A stretch of 20,791 nucleotides of DNA from an uncultured Ruminococcus sp. (GCA_900544395.1 UQVC01000039.1:1-20791), one strand, 5' to 3'; positions 1 to 6,935 are shown, counted from the first letter of the stretch. Made by a program: numbers and translations. Notes: generated by a model not told the origin, from the sequence alone.

Positions 1-272
1 CAGAAGAGCTTCTGGAGGAAGGATTTGTAAGAGAGATCATCAGTAAGATCCAGACCATGAGAAAAGAAGCCGGATTTGAAGTGATGGATCAGATCAAAGT
101 GACTTACACAGGAAGTGACAAAGCAGAGACGATCTTTGCGGCTAACAAAGCAGCAATCGGTGCGGAAGTACTGGCAGTTTCTGTAGAGAAAGCAGAACCG
201 GCTGGATTTGTGAAAGAATGGAAGATCAACGGAGAAACTGTTTCTATGGGAGTCGAAAAGGAAGGGAGATAA
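1..272 (+). CDS. ileS: Isoleucyl-tRNA synthetase, C-terminal end (partial)
   Basis: The window opens inside this gene. The frame is open from base 3 to the TAA at 270-272, giving about 89 residues. The peptide has the features of the extreme C-terminus of bacterial IleS: a VREI..KIQTMRKEAGFEV segment of the anticodon-binding region, then a small domain with a KEWxINGExVxxGVEK ending. IleS charges tRNA-Ile in the cytoplasm. The catalytic HIGH and KMSKS motifs lie outside the window, so the assignment rests on this tail alone. The glgP start follows only 5 bases after the stop, with no room for a separate promoter, so the two are probably cotranscribed or glgP has a promoter inside ileS. Confidence 0.8.
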   Translation, partial: EELLEEGFVREIISKIQTMRKEAGFEVMDQIKVTYTGSDKAETIFAANKAAIGAEVLAVSVEKAEPAGFVKEWKINGETVSMGVEKEGR

Positions 273-277
273 TCGAC

Positions 278-2749
278 ATGTACAGCAAACGATTTGAGAA
301 AGAGGCGTTTAAAGAAGCTGTCAAAGAAAATGTAAGAACATTATATCGGAAGAATATTGATGAGGCATCTCCGCAGCAGATTTTTCAGTCAGTTTCTTAT
401 GCTGTGAAAGATATCATCATGGACGACTGGATCGCAACGCAGAAAGCATATGATGAGGCAGATGCAAAGACCGTTTATTATATGTCCATGGAGTTTTTGA
501 TGGGACGTGCGCTTGGCAACAACCTGATCAATATGACGGCTTATAAAGATGTGAAAGAAGCTCTGGAAGAGCTGAACATCGATTTGAATGCGATTGAAGA
601 TGAGGAGCCGGATGCAGCACTTGGAAACGGTGGTCTTGGAAGACTGGCTGCATGTTTTCTGGATTCTCTGTCTACGTTGAATTACCCGGCATATGGATGT
701 GGAATCCGTTACCGCTATGGAATGTTCAAGCAGAAAATTAAAAATGGTTATCAGGTAGAGACACCTGATAACTGGCTTAAAGAAGGAAATCCATTTGAGC
801 TTCGCCGGGAAGAATATGCAAAAGAAGTACGTTTTGGGGGAAATGTACATTTTGACAAAGATCCGGAGACTGGAAAAGATATTTTCGTACAGGAAAACTA
901 CGAATCTGTACTGGCAATTCCATATGATATGCCAATCGTAGGATATGGAAACCATGTCGTCAATACACTTCGTGTGTGGGATGCAAAAGCAATCACAGAT
1001 TTCCAGTTGGATGCATTTGACAGAGGTGACTATCACAAATCTGTGGAGCAGGAAAATCTTGCAAAACTGATCGTAGATGTATTGTATCCGAATGATAATC
1101 ATTATGCAGGAAAAGAACTTCGTTTGAAACAGCAGTATTTCTTTATTTCTGCAAGCTTACAGACAATGCTTGAAAAGTATAAGAAGAAACACAGTGATGT
1201 ACGCAAACTTTATGAAAAAGTAGCGATTCAGATGAACGATACACATCCGACTGTGGCAGTGCCGGAACTGATGCGTCTTCTGATCGATCAGGAAGGGCTG
1301 ACATGGGAGGAAGCATGGGATGTAACAACAAAGACCTGTGCATACACAAACCATACGATCATGTCAGAAGCTCTGGAAAAATGGCCGATTGATCTGTTCT
1401 CCAGACTGCTTCCGCGAATTTATCAGATCGTACAGGAGATCGACAGAAGATTCCAGATTGAAGTACGTGCAAAATATCCGGGAAATGAAGAGAAGATCCG
1501 CAAAATGGCAATTCTTTATAATGGACAGGTGAGAATGGCACATATGGCGATTATTGCAGGATATTCTGTCAATGGTGTTGCAAAACTTCACACAGAGATT
1601 CTCAAACACCAGGAGTTAAAAGATTTCTATGAGATGATGCCGGAAAAATTCAATAATAAGACAAATGGAATTACTCAGAGGAGATTTTTGCTTCACGGAA
1701 ATCAGCTGCTTTCAGACTGGATCACAGATAAGATCGGAGATGGATGGATCACGGATCTTTCTCAGATCAGCAAGCTGAAAGCGTATGTAGATGACGAGCA
1801 GGCGAGAAAAGAGTTTATGGAGATCAAATACCAGAACAAAGTCCGCCTGGCAGCTTATATCAAAAAACACAATGGAATCGATGTAGATCCAATGTCCATT
1901 TTTGATGTGCAGGTCAAACGTCTGCATGAATACAAACGTCAGCTGTTAAACATCATGCATGTGATGTATCTGTACAATCAGATCAAAGAGCATCCGGAGA
2001 TGAGCTTCTATCCGAGAACATTTATTTTCGGTGCAAAAGCGGCAGCAGGATATAAACGGGCAAAAGAGACGATCAAACTGATCAATTCCGTGGCAGATGT
2101 AGTGAATAATGACAGAAGCATCAATGGCAAATTAAAAGTAGTATTTATCGAAGATTATCGTGTATCCAATGCAGAACTTTTATTTGCGGCAGCAGATGTC
2201 AGCGAGCAGATTTCAACTGCGTCCAAAGAGGCATCCGGTACCGGAAACATGAAGTTTATGCTCAATGGTGCACCGACGCTGGGAACGATGGATGGTGCCA
2301 ACGTAGAGATCGTGGATGAGGTAGGAATTGAAAATGCATTTATCTTCGGACTTAGCTCGGAAGAAGTCATCCATTATGAAAATTACGGCGGATACAATCC
2401 GACAGAGATTTATTTCAATGACTGGGAGATTAAGCGAGTTGTGGATCAGCTGATGGATGGTACCTACGCAAATGGGGATCATGAGATGTACAAGGATCTG
2501 TATAACTCACTTTTGAATACACAGTGTACAGACAGAGCAGATACGTACTTTATTTTGAAAGATTTCCGTTCCTATGCAGAAGCACAGAAGAAAGTAGAAG
2601 AAGCATACAAAGATAAGGACAGATGGTCTAAAATGGCGATGATGAATACTGCATGCAGTGGAAAATTTACTTCTGACAGAACGATTGAAGAGTATGTAAC
2701 AGATATCTGGAAACTGGAGAAGGTTGGTGTGAAACCGATAGAAGAATAG
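278..2749 (+). CDS. glgP: Glycogen/maltodextrin phosphorylase
   Basis: This 823-residue PLP enzyme releases glucose-1-phosphate from the non-reducing ends of glycogen or maltodextrin. The start is ATG 278, behind the purine-rich GAAGGGAG; an in-frame ATG 60 bases upstream lies inside ileS and is not used here. Family marks in order are YYxSMEFLMGR near the N-terminus, the glycine-rich loop ALGNGGLGRLAACFLDS, QMNDTHPTVAVPELMR in the middle, DVQVKRLHEYKRQLLN, and the cofactor motif EASGTGNMKF, with the PLP lysine at about residue 659, followed by TLGTMDGANVEI. The length is normal for bacterial phosphorylases (about 800-840). No other glg genes are nearby, so this looks like a stand-alone glycogen-breakdown gene. 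A membrane-protein gene follows after 10 bases. Confidence 0.97.
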   Translation: MYSKRFEKEAFKEAVKENVRTLYRKNIDEASPQQIFQSVSYAVKDIIMDDWIATQKAYDEADAKTVYYMSMEFLMGRALGNNLINMTAYKDVKEALEELNIDLNAIEDEEPDAALGNGGLGRLAACFLDSLSTLNYPAYGCGIRYRYGMFKQKIKNGYQVETPDNWLKEGNPFELRREEYAKEVRFGGNVHFDKDPETGKDIFVQENYESVLAIPYDMPIVGYGNHVVNTLRVWDAKAITDFQLDAFDRGDYHKSVEQENLAKLIVDVLYPNDNHYAGKELRLKQQYFFISASLQTMLEKYKKKHSDVRKLYEKVAIQMNDTHPTVAVPELMRLLIDQEGLTWEEAWDVTTKTCAYTNHTIMSEALEKWPIDLFSRLLPRIYQIVQEIDRRFQIEVRAKYPGNEEKIRKMAILYNGQVRMAHMAIIAGYSVNGVAKLHTEILKHQELKDFYEMMPEKFNNKTNGITQRRFLLHGNQLLSDWITDKIGDGWITDLSQISKLKAYVDDEQARKEFMEIKYQNKVRLAAYIKKHNGIDVDPMSIFDVQVKRLHEYKRQLLNIMHVMYLYNQIKEHPEMSFYPRTFIFGAKAAAGYKRAKETIKLINSVADVVNNDRSINGKLKVVFIEDYRVSNAELLFAAADVSEQISTASKEASGTGNMKFMLNGAPTLGTMDGANVEIVDEVGIENAFIFGLSSEEVIHYENYGGYNPTEIYFNDWEIKRVVDQLMDGTYANGDHEMYKDLYNSLLNTQCTDRADTYFILKDFRSYAEAQKKVEEAYKDKDRWSKMAMMNTACSGKFTSDRTIEEYVTDIWKLEKVGVKPIEE

Positions 2750-2759
2750 GAGGAAGCCT

Positions 2760-3650
2760 ATGGGATTTTACAGTGAAGTACCATATGAAGAATTTGGATA
2801 TTATGATACTCCGTCGGTTTATGACGTGGGAGGCAGCATTCTGACAGGGATAGTGATGATTTATCTGTTTGTGCTGTTGATCGCACTGATCGTAGGGATT
2901 GTCAATTATGTTTTCCGGGGAATTGGAATGTACCATATGGCAAAACGAGAAGGAATGGATTATCCGTGGTTGGCATTTGTGCCATTTGCCAGAACATATC
3001 TTCAGGGTGAACTGGGTGGAACAGTACATCTGAAAAAACGACAGATTAAAAATCCGGGGATCTGGCTGATCGTGATGCCCTTTATCTCAGGAATCGTGGG
3101 AGGGATCTTTTATGTGATCGTCTGGATCGTACTGGGATTTGGAATGTTTTTCTCATATGACGGATTCGGGTTTGGAACGATCACTGGTTTGATCGTTGTA
3201 CTGACCGGAGTGATCGTGTTTTTCGTTCTTTATGAAGCAGTTTATAAAGTACTGAGGATTCTTGTAAATCGTCAGATTTATGAGAAATTTACAACACCGG
3301 GAATGGCGATCGTACATGCGGTCCTGGGAGTATTACTTCCACTGTATGAATCCATTTGCCTGTTTGTGATGCGGAATCATCCTTATAATCCGGGAAAGGA
3401 ACCGGATCTGGGTACTCCGTTTATGACGCCGCCTCCGGCTGCACCAGTGCCGCCGGTACCGCCGCAGGCATCTGCAGAAATTCCTGTGGACGGGGAGTTC
3501 CGTAAAGTGGATGAAACGGTAGTTCCAGGTGAATACCGTAAGATAGAGGAGCCTCCGAAACCGGAACAGGAGCAGATGGTTTCAAGCTATGCTTATGGAA
3601 ATGTGGATGAGAAGCAGGAAGAGACAGAAGAATCCAAAACAGAAGAATAA
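2760..3650 (+). CDS. Multi-spanning membrane protein of unknown function
   Basis: I do not recognise a named family with confidence. The 296-residue protein starts at ATG 2760 behind AGGAGG and follows glgP by 10 bases, so the two probably share a transcript. It has a short acidic, Tyr-rich N-terminus, hydrophobic segments near residues 27-52, 98-128, 136-162 and 182-202, and a cytoplasm-like loop with GMYxMAKREGMDYPWLAFVPFART, a pattern I associate with small Clostridial DUF5684-type membrane proteins. From about residue 215 it becomes a Pro-rich linker and then a highly acidic Glu/Gln tail. The tail carries two similar units, DGEFRKVDE and PGEYRKIEE, about 10 residues apart. The tail looks disordered and could be a docking segment. 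The role is unknown; the gene ends just before the hairpin at 3663. Confidence 0.7.
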   Translation: MGFYSEVPYEEFGYYDTPSVYDVGGSILTGIVMIYLFVLLIALIVGIVNYVFRGIGMYHMAKREGMDYPWLAFVPFARTYLQGELGGTVHLKKRQIKNPGIWLIVMPFISGIVGGIFYVIVWIVLGFGMFFSYDGFGFGTITGLIVVLTGVIVFFVLYEAVYKVLRILVNRQIYEKFTTPGMAIVHAVLGVLLPLYESICLFVMRNHPYNPGKEPDLGTPFMTPPPAAPVPPVPPQASAEIPVDGEFRKVDETVVPGEYRKIEEPPKPEQEQMVSSYAYGNVDEKQEETEESKTEE

Positions 3651-3652
3651 AA

Positions 3653-3681
3653 GGATATCAGACCTCCATGGTGCATATACT
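3653..3681 (+). promoter_or_regulatory. Candidate sigma-E promoter for spoIID
   Basis: GGATATCA at 3653-3660 and CATATACT at 3674-3681 are 13 bases apart. They resemble the sigma-E pattern (ATA-containing -35, CATAnAnT -10) that drives spoIID in Bacillus. The -10 covers the tip of the hairpin described next, so the predicted start near 3688 lies in the hairpin 3' arm, just before the GGAGG. Inferred from sequence only. Confidence 0.45.
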
Positions 3682-3699
3682 GCATCATGGAGGTTTTTT
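3661..3699 (+). terminator. Intrinsic terminator whose 3' arm is the spoIID ribosome site
   Basis: CCTCCATG (3663-3670) pairs with CATGGAGG (3686-3693). Inside this, TGCA 3672-3675 pairs with TGCA 3681-3684 and G3671 pairs with T3685, giving a stem of about 13 pairs with the 5-base loop TATAC and a following T6. This is a strong Rho-independent terminator for glgP and the membrane-protein gene. The GGAGG at 3689-3693 is the only Shine-Dalgarno for the ATG at 3700, so the same bases serve both functions. Confidence 0.85.
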
Positions 3700-4695
3700 A
3701 TGAAAAGAAAACAGCATCAGAAGTGGAAATCAGCGGTATCCTTTTTGACGATTTTGATCTTGCTTCCATATATTATTACCGTATTTGTAAACGGAATCCA
3801 TATGGATGTGTTTGGGATGTCCGGTGAACCATATGTAAAAGTGGCAGTGGAGGATGAGAACAAAGAGGAGAATGTAAAAATGATCCCCTGGACTGAATAT
3901 TTTATAGGGATACTGGGAAAAACAATGCCGGCATCTTATGAAAAAGAAGCATTGAAAGCGCAGGCAGTTTTGCTCCGGACGGCCTTGTATCAACAGATTT
4001 CCGAAAAAGGGGAAGAAGAGATGATTTTCAGAGAGCCCTATCTTACTTTGGATGGACTGAAACAAAAATGGGGAGCAAAGAAATTTGAGCAATATTCTGA
4101 GAAGTTGAGAACAGTTCAGGCAGAAACAGAAGACCAGGTATTATTTTACGGAGAAACCTATGCACAGGTTCCCTTTCATCAGTCCAGCTGTGGAAAGACG
4201 CGAAATGGAAAAGAGGTAATGGAGGGGGGAGAATATTCTTATCTGCAGATGAAAGAGTGTCCGAAAGATCTGGAGGCTCCGGATGAGATGCAGGTATATC
4301 AATTTGACTACAAAGAAATTAAAACACGGTGCCAGGCATTTTTAGAGGCAGCAGAGGGGGAAAAAGAAGCAAAAGAAACCTTGGAATTTGAAGATTTTGA
4401 AATCCAGGAAAAAGATGCGGCAGGATATGTTTCAAAATTTCGGATCGGAAATACCGTTTGTACCGGAGAAGCGTTTCGAGATGCGTTGTTGTTGGCGTCC
4501 AGCGCATTTTCAATACAAAAAGAGCCTGGAGGACTTAAGATCACGACGATGGGAAAAGGGCACGGATTGGGAATGAGTCAGTGGACAGCAAATTCTATGG
4601 CAAAAGAAGGAAAAGATTACAAAGAGATACTGGCATTTTTCTTTGAAGGAACAAATATAACATCTGTGGAAGAAATTTTAAAAGAAGCAGAATAA
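3700..4695 (+). CDS. spoIID: Stage II sporulation protein D (SpoIID/LytB family)
   Basis: SpoIID is a membrane-anchored lytic transglycosylase. With SpoIIM and SpoIIP it thins septal peptidoglycan so that the mother-cell membrane can engulf the forespore. The 331-residue protein starts at ATG 3700, 6 bases after GGAGG. It has an N-terminal signal anchor (about residues 11-30) and then SpoIID-domain marks: IPWTEYFIGIL, MPASYEKEALKAQAVLLRT, FHQSSCGKTRNGKEV and the C-terminal GKGHGLGMSQWTANSMAKEGKDYKEILAFFF. The residue before MPAS, which is Glu (GEMP or SEMP) in most family members, is Thr here (GKTMP). If that Glu is the catalytic acid, as I recall from Bacillus work, activity may be reduced or use another residue. 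The spoIIQ-like gene follows 42 bases downstream, the usual Clostridial pairing. Expression is probably sigma-E dependent. Confidence 0.92.
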   Translation: MKRKQHQKWKSAVSFLTILILLPYIITVFVNGIHMDVFGMSGEPYVKVAVEDENKEENVKMIPWTEYFIGILGKTMPASYEKEALKAQAVLLRTALYQQISEKGEEEMIFREPYLTLDGLKQKWGAKKFEQYSEKLRTVQAETEDQVLFYGETYAQVPFHQSSCGKTRNGKEVMEGGEYSYLQMKECPKDLEAPDEMQVYQFDYKEIKTRCQAFLEAAEGEKEAKETLEFEDFEIQEKDAAGYVSKFRIGNTVCTGEAFRDALLLASSAFSIQKEPGGLKITTMGKGHGLGMSQWTANSMAKEGKDYKEILAFFFEGTNITSVEEILKEAE

Positions 4696-4719
4696 ACCTG
4701 TTTGCTTCTGGCAAAAATA
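4690..4719 (+). promoter_or_regulatory. Candidate sigma-F promoter for the spoIIQ-like gene
   Basis: GGCAAAAATA at 4710-4719 fits the sigma-F -10 pattern GGnnAnAnTR at every fixed position. GAATA at 4690-4694 lies exactly 15 bases upstream, where GYATA is expected (one mismatch). The -35 overlaps the spoIID stop codon. SpoIIQ is a sigma-F gene in Bacillus and C. difficile, so the position makes sense. The predicted start near 4725 would leave a very short leader of about 13 bases. Confidence 0.5.
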
Positions 4720-4729
4720 TAGCCAGAGG
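4705..4729 (+). promoter_or_regulatory. Hairpin covering the spoIIQ ribosome site
   Basis: CTTCTGGC (4705-4712) can pair with GCCAGAGG (4722-4729) over 8 positions including one G-T pair, with a 9-base loop. The 3' arm contains the AGAGG used by the ATG at 4738. On read-through mRNA, a ribosome ending at the spoIID stop (4693-4695) would reach the 5' arm and could open it, which suggests translational coupling. No T-run follows, so this is not a terminator. Confidence 0.4.
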
Positions 4730-4737
4730 TGATGAAT

Positions 4738-5457
4738 ATGAAGAACAATGAAAAGCCTTCCTTAAAAAACAAAGGAATGTCAGTTGCGATTGTGATCTGT
4801 TTTGCGGTTGTGGTAGCTGCAGCAGGTGCCTTGATTTATAACAGCGCCCGTAAAAGCACAACCGGAGGGCAGCTTGCAAAGAACAACACAGTCACAGAAG
4901 AAGCAAAAACAACAAATACGAATGAAATTGTACTGCCGCAGGTTTCGGAAGAGGATATGGAAACAAAAGAAGAAGAGACCGAGACACCGGAGAGCGCAGA
5001 ACAGCCTGCACAGACTGCAAGTACTGCCAGAGAAGTCTATTTTGATGAAAACAGTACGCTCCAATGGCCTGCAAGCGGTAGTGTGATCCTGGGATACAGT
5101 ATGGACAAGACGGTGTTTTTCCAGACGCTGGAACAGTATAAATACAATCCTGCGATGATCATAGCCGGAGAAGTAGGTGAGATGATCGGTGCATGTGCAA
5201 CAGGGATCGTTACAAATATTGAAGAGACAGCACAAACCGGGATGACGGTGACACTGGATATGGGAAATGGATATCAGGCAAAATATGGACAGCTCAAAGA
5301 TGTGCCGCTGGCAGTCGGAGATTATGTGGAACAGGGACAGACAGTTGGATATTTGAATGAGCCTACAAAGTATTATAGTGTAGAAGGACCCAATCTTTAT
5401 CTCGAGGTGATAAAAGACGGAGAAGCAAAAGACCCGGCAGTTTATATGGAGCAATAG
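4738..5457 (+). CDS. spoIIQ: SpoIIQ-like protein with degenerate LytM (M23) domain
   Basis: SpoIIQ sits in the forespore membrane and joins SpoIIIAH of the mother cell to form the engulfment channel. This 239-residue protein has a short cytoplasmic N-terminus, one membrane helix (about residues 15-35), an acidic Thr/Glu linker and an M23-like beta domain from about residue 105 (WPASGSVILGY, ATGIVTNIEE, GYQAKYGQL, GDYVEQGQTVGYL, NLYLEV). The metal sites are gone: HxGxD is replaced by NPAMI, YxHL by YGQL and HLHFEV by NLYLEV. It cannot be a normal zinc peptidase and is probably structural. The start is ATG 4738, 8 bases after AGAGG; GTG 4729 and ATG 4732 are too close to that site. The assignment rests on the position after spoIID and the anchor-plus-M23 layout. 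Confidence 0.8.
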   Translation: MKNNEKPSLKNKGMSVAIVICFAVVVAAAGALIYNSARKSTTGGQLAKNNTVTEEAKTTNTNEIVLPQVSEEDMETKEEETETPESAEQPAQTASTAREVYFDENSTLQWPASGSVILGYSMDKTVFFQTLEQYKYNPAMIIAGEVGEMIGACATGIVTNIEETAQTGMTVTLDMGNGYQAKYGQLKDVPLAVGDYVEQGQTVGYLNEPTKYYSVEGPNLYLEVIKDGEAKDPAVYMEQ

Positions 5458-5462
5458 GAATT

Positions 5463-5510
5463 AGGGATACGAAAACATCTGGTTTTTCGTATCCTGTTTT
5501 GTTTTTGCAG
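5463..5510 (+). terminator. Intrinsic terminator after the spoIID-spoIIQ pair
   Basis: GGATACGAAAA (5465-5475) pairs perfectly with TTTTCGTATCC (5484-5494) around an 8-base loop and is followed by TGTTTTGTTTTT. It lies 7 bases after the spoIIQ-like stop. Confidence 0.85.
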
Positions 5511-5517
5511 GGGATGC

Positions 5518-5547
5518 TTGATTTATTTAATAAAAAGGGGGTAAAAT
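5518..5547 (+). promoter_or_regulatory. Candidate sigma-A promoter for the GIY-YIG gene
   Basis: TTGATT (5518-5523) and TAAAAT (5542-5547) are separated by 18 bases, downstream of the terminator and 30 bases before the ATG at 5578. The match is moderate. Confidence 0.4.
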
Positions 5548-5577
5548 AAGAAATCATTGACTGAGGAGACAGAAACT

Positions 5578-5826
5578 ATGAACTATACATATATCTTAAA
5601 ATGTAAAGACGATTCTTTTTATACCGGATGGACCAACAATCTGGAAAAGCGGATCCATGATCATAACAGCGGAAAAGGAGCGCGTTATACAAAAGCCAGA
5701 AGACCCGTAGAACTGGTTTATTATGAAGAATTTCAGACCCGTCAGGAAGCCATGAAGCGGGAATATGCGATCAAGCAGTTAACCAGAAAAGAAAAAGAGG
5801 CACTGATTCAAACCAGGCCTCTTTAG
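5578..5826 (+). CDS. GIY-YIG nuclease superfamily protein (UPF0213/YhbQ-YazA type)
   Basis: This small 82-residue protein is a single GIY-YIG domain. The first motif appears as YTYILKCKDDSFYTGWTNNLEKRIHDHN, with the paired tyrosines and the conserved Arg of the helix, followed by GKGARYTKARRPVELVYYEEF and the Glu-containing C-terminal part. The length matches the free-standing YhbQ/YazA family (80-100 residues), whose cellular role is not settled; DNA repair nuclease activity is proposed. ATG 5578 is preferred because GAGGAG at 5563-5568 is 9 bases away; a TTG at 5557 is less well placed. Its last 33 coding bases contain a hairpin that appears to end the opposing rubrerythrin transcript. Confidence 0.9.
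   Translation: MNYTYILKCKDDSFYTGWTNNLEKRIHDHNSGKGARYTKARRPVELVYYEEFQTRQEAMKREYAIKQLTRKEKEALIQTRPL
5781..5824 (-). terminator. Terminator of the rubrerythrin transcript, inside the GIY-YIG gene
   Basis: AAAGAGGC (5794-5801) pairs with GCCTCTTT (5817-5824). Read leftwards, the hairpin is followed by TTTTTCTTTTC, a good T-run; read rightwards there is none. It lies 26 bases past the rubrerythrin stop, within the 3' end of the convergent coding region. Confidence 0.65.
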
Positions 5827-5849
5827 TATGCTATATGGATTGGAAAATC

Positions 5850-6392
5850 TTAGCCAAAGTATCTCTTTAACAGACCTTCGAAAGCTTTTCCGTGACGAGC
5901 TTCGTCTCTTGCCATCTCGTGTACTGTGTCGTGGATTGCATCCAGGTTAGCAGCTTTTGCACGTTTTGCAAGATCAAATTTACCAGCTGTAGCTCCGTTT
6001 TCAGCGTCAACTCTCATCTCAAGGTTTTTCTTTGTGCTGTCTGTTACAACTTCTCCTAATAACTCAGCAAATTTAGAAGCGTGCTCTGCTTCTTCCCAAG
6101 CAGCTTTTTCCCAGTATAAACCGATCTCTGGGTATCCTTCTCTGTGAGCAACTCTTGCCATAGCGAGGTACATACCAACCTCTGTACATTCTCCTTCGAA
6201 GTTAGCTCTTAAGTCAGCAAGGATGTCTTCGCTTACACCCTGAGCAACACCTACAACGTGCTCAGCAGCCCAAGATCTTTCTCCTGTCTGCTCTTTGAAT
6301 TTGTCAGCTGGTGCATGACATACTGGACATTCAGCTGGTGCAGCGTCTCCCTCGTGAACATAACCACATACAGTACAAACAAATTTTTTCAT
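5850..6392 (-). CDS. Rubrerythrin, reverse-type (N-terminal rubredoxin domain)
   Basis: This 180-residue cytoplasmic di-iron protein reduces hydrogen peroxide (and probably oxygen) with electrons from NAD(P)H through rubredoxin-type centres. An N-terminal rubredoxin-like domain (CxxCGYVHEG at about residues 6-9 and CPVCHAP at about 22-25) precedes the ferritin-like four-helix domain. The latter carries the iron ligands in ECTEVGMY, WEKAAWEEAEHASKF and ARDEARHGKAF. In classical rubrerythrin the rubredoxin part is C-terminal, so this is the reverse form common in Clostridia. The start ATG 6392 has AAAGGAG 10 bases upstream. It lies 99 bases downstream of the PerR-like gene on the same strand, which suggests peroxide-induced control. 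Confidence 0.93.
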   Translation of the reverse strand: MKKFVCTVCGYVHEGDAAPAECPVCHAPADKFKEQTGERSWAAEHVVGVAQGVSEDILADLRANFEGECTEVGMYLAMARVAHREGYPEIGLYWEKAAWEEAEHASKFAELLGEVVTDSTKKNLEMRVDAENGATAGKFDLAKRAKAANLDAIHDTVHEMARDEARHGKAFEGLLKRYFG

Positions 6393-6448
6393 AGTTTAAA
6401 TCTCCTTTTCTTGATAGAATTTGGCCGGATGAATCGACCTTTAGTTGT

Positions 6449-6477
6449 ATTATAATATGGAATCAGAAAACTTTCCA
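6449..6477 (-). promoter_or_regulatory. Candidate sigma-A promoter for rubrerythrin
   Basis: Reading leftwards, TGGAAA (6477-6472) and TATAAT (6454-6449) are 17 bases apart, about 57 bases before the ATG. The surrounding ATATTATAATA is AT-palindromic, as Per boxes are, but a full 7-1-7 Per box is not visible. Confidence 0.5.
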
Positions 6478-6491
6478 CATTATGAGTAAAA

Positions 6492-6887
6492 TTAAGATTT
6501 TTTGATGCAATTTCCGCATTTTCCATAAAAAGTCATAGTACAGAAATCAATAATTCCATCAAAATCCTTTGCAGCAACTTCATTTAATTCTGTAATATTG
6601 TCCATATCCATATGGATATCCAACACTCTCTTGCAGGAGGTACAGAAAAAATGATTGTGAGGACGGATATCTCCGTCAAATCTGTCGCCCCCGTCAGGAG
6701 TCGTAATCTTTACTGCTTCTCCGAGATCGGTCAGCAGGTTCAAATTTCGATAGACGGTTCCAAGACTGATGTTTGGAAATTCTTGTTTGACATGCATATA
6801 AACAGTATCCGCGGTGGGATGTTCATTCGTCGATGCCAAATAATTCTTGATGGATTCTCGCTGTCTGCTGTATTTCAGAGTAGCCAA
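6492..6887 (-). CDS. perR: Fur-family peroxide-responsive repressor (PerR-like)
   Basis: This 131-residue metal-dependent repressor has the family layout: an N-terminal winged helix (SRQRESIKNYLAS, HPTADTVYMHVKQ, SLGTVYRNLNLLTDLGEAV) and a C-terminal dimer domain. The metal residues are DRFDGDIRPHNHFFC, with Asp and the His pair, and VLDI, with Asp where Fur usually has Glu. Two CxxC pairs (CTSC and CGNC) form the structural zinc site. The Asp/His set and the rubrerythrin gene downstream favour PerR over Fur or Zur. The start is TTG 6887, 6 bases after AAAGGAGAA; the in-frame ATG 60 bases upstream has no ribosome site and lies in the promoter leader. It reads as an autoregulated perR-rbr unit. 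Confidence 0.88.
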   Translation of the reverse strand: MATLKYSRQRESIKNYLASTNEHPTADTVYMHVKQEFPNISLGTVYRNLNLLTDLGEAVKITTPDGGDRFDGDIRPHNHFFCTSCKRVLDIHMDMDNITELNEVAAKDFDGIIDFCTMTFYGKCGNCIKKS

Positions 6888-6935
6888 GTAACGTTCTCCT
6901 TTCAAAATAATAATAGTAATCGTTGCTATGTTTAG

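Noticed and set aside
389..1102. 237-codon leftward open frame inside glgP
   Set aside because: The glycogen phosphorylase frame is unambiguous here; the reverse frame has no ribosome site and no family features.
4780..5454. 224-codon leftward open frame opposite the spoIIQ-like gene
   Set aside because: Antisense shadow of an M23-fold protein; Cys- and His-rich translation typical of reverse frames, and no start signals.
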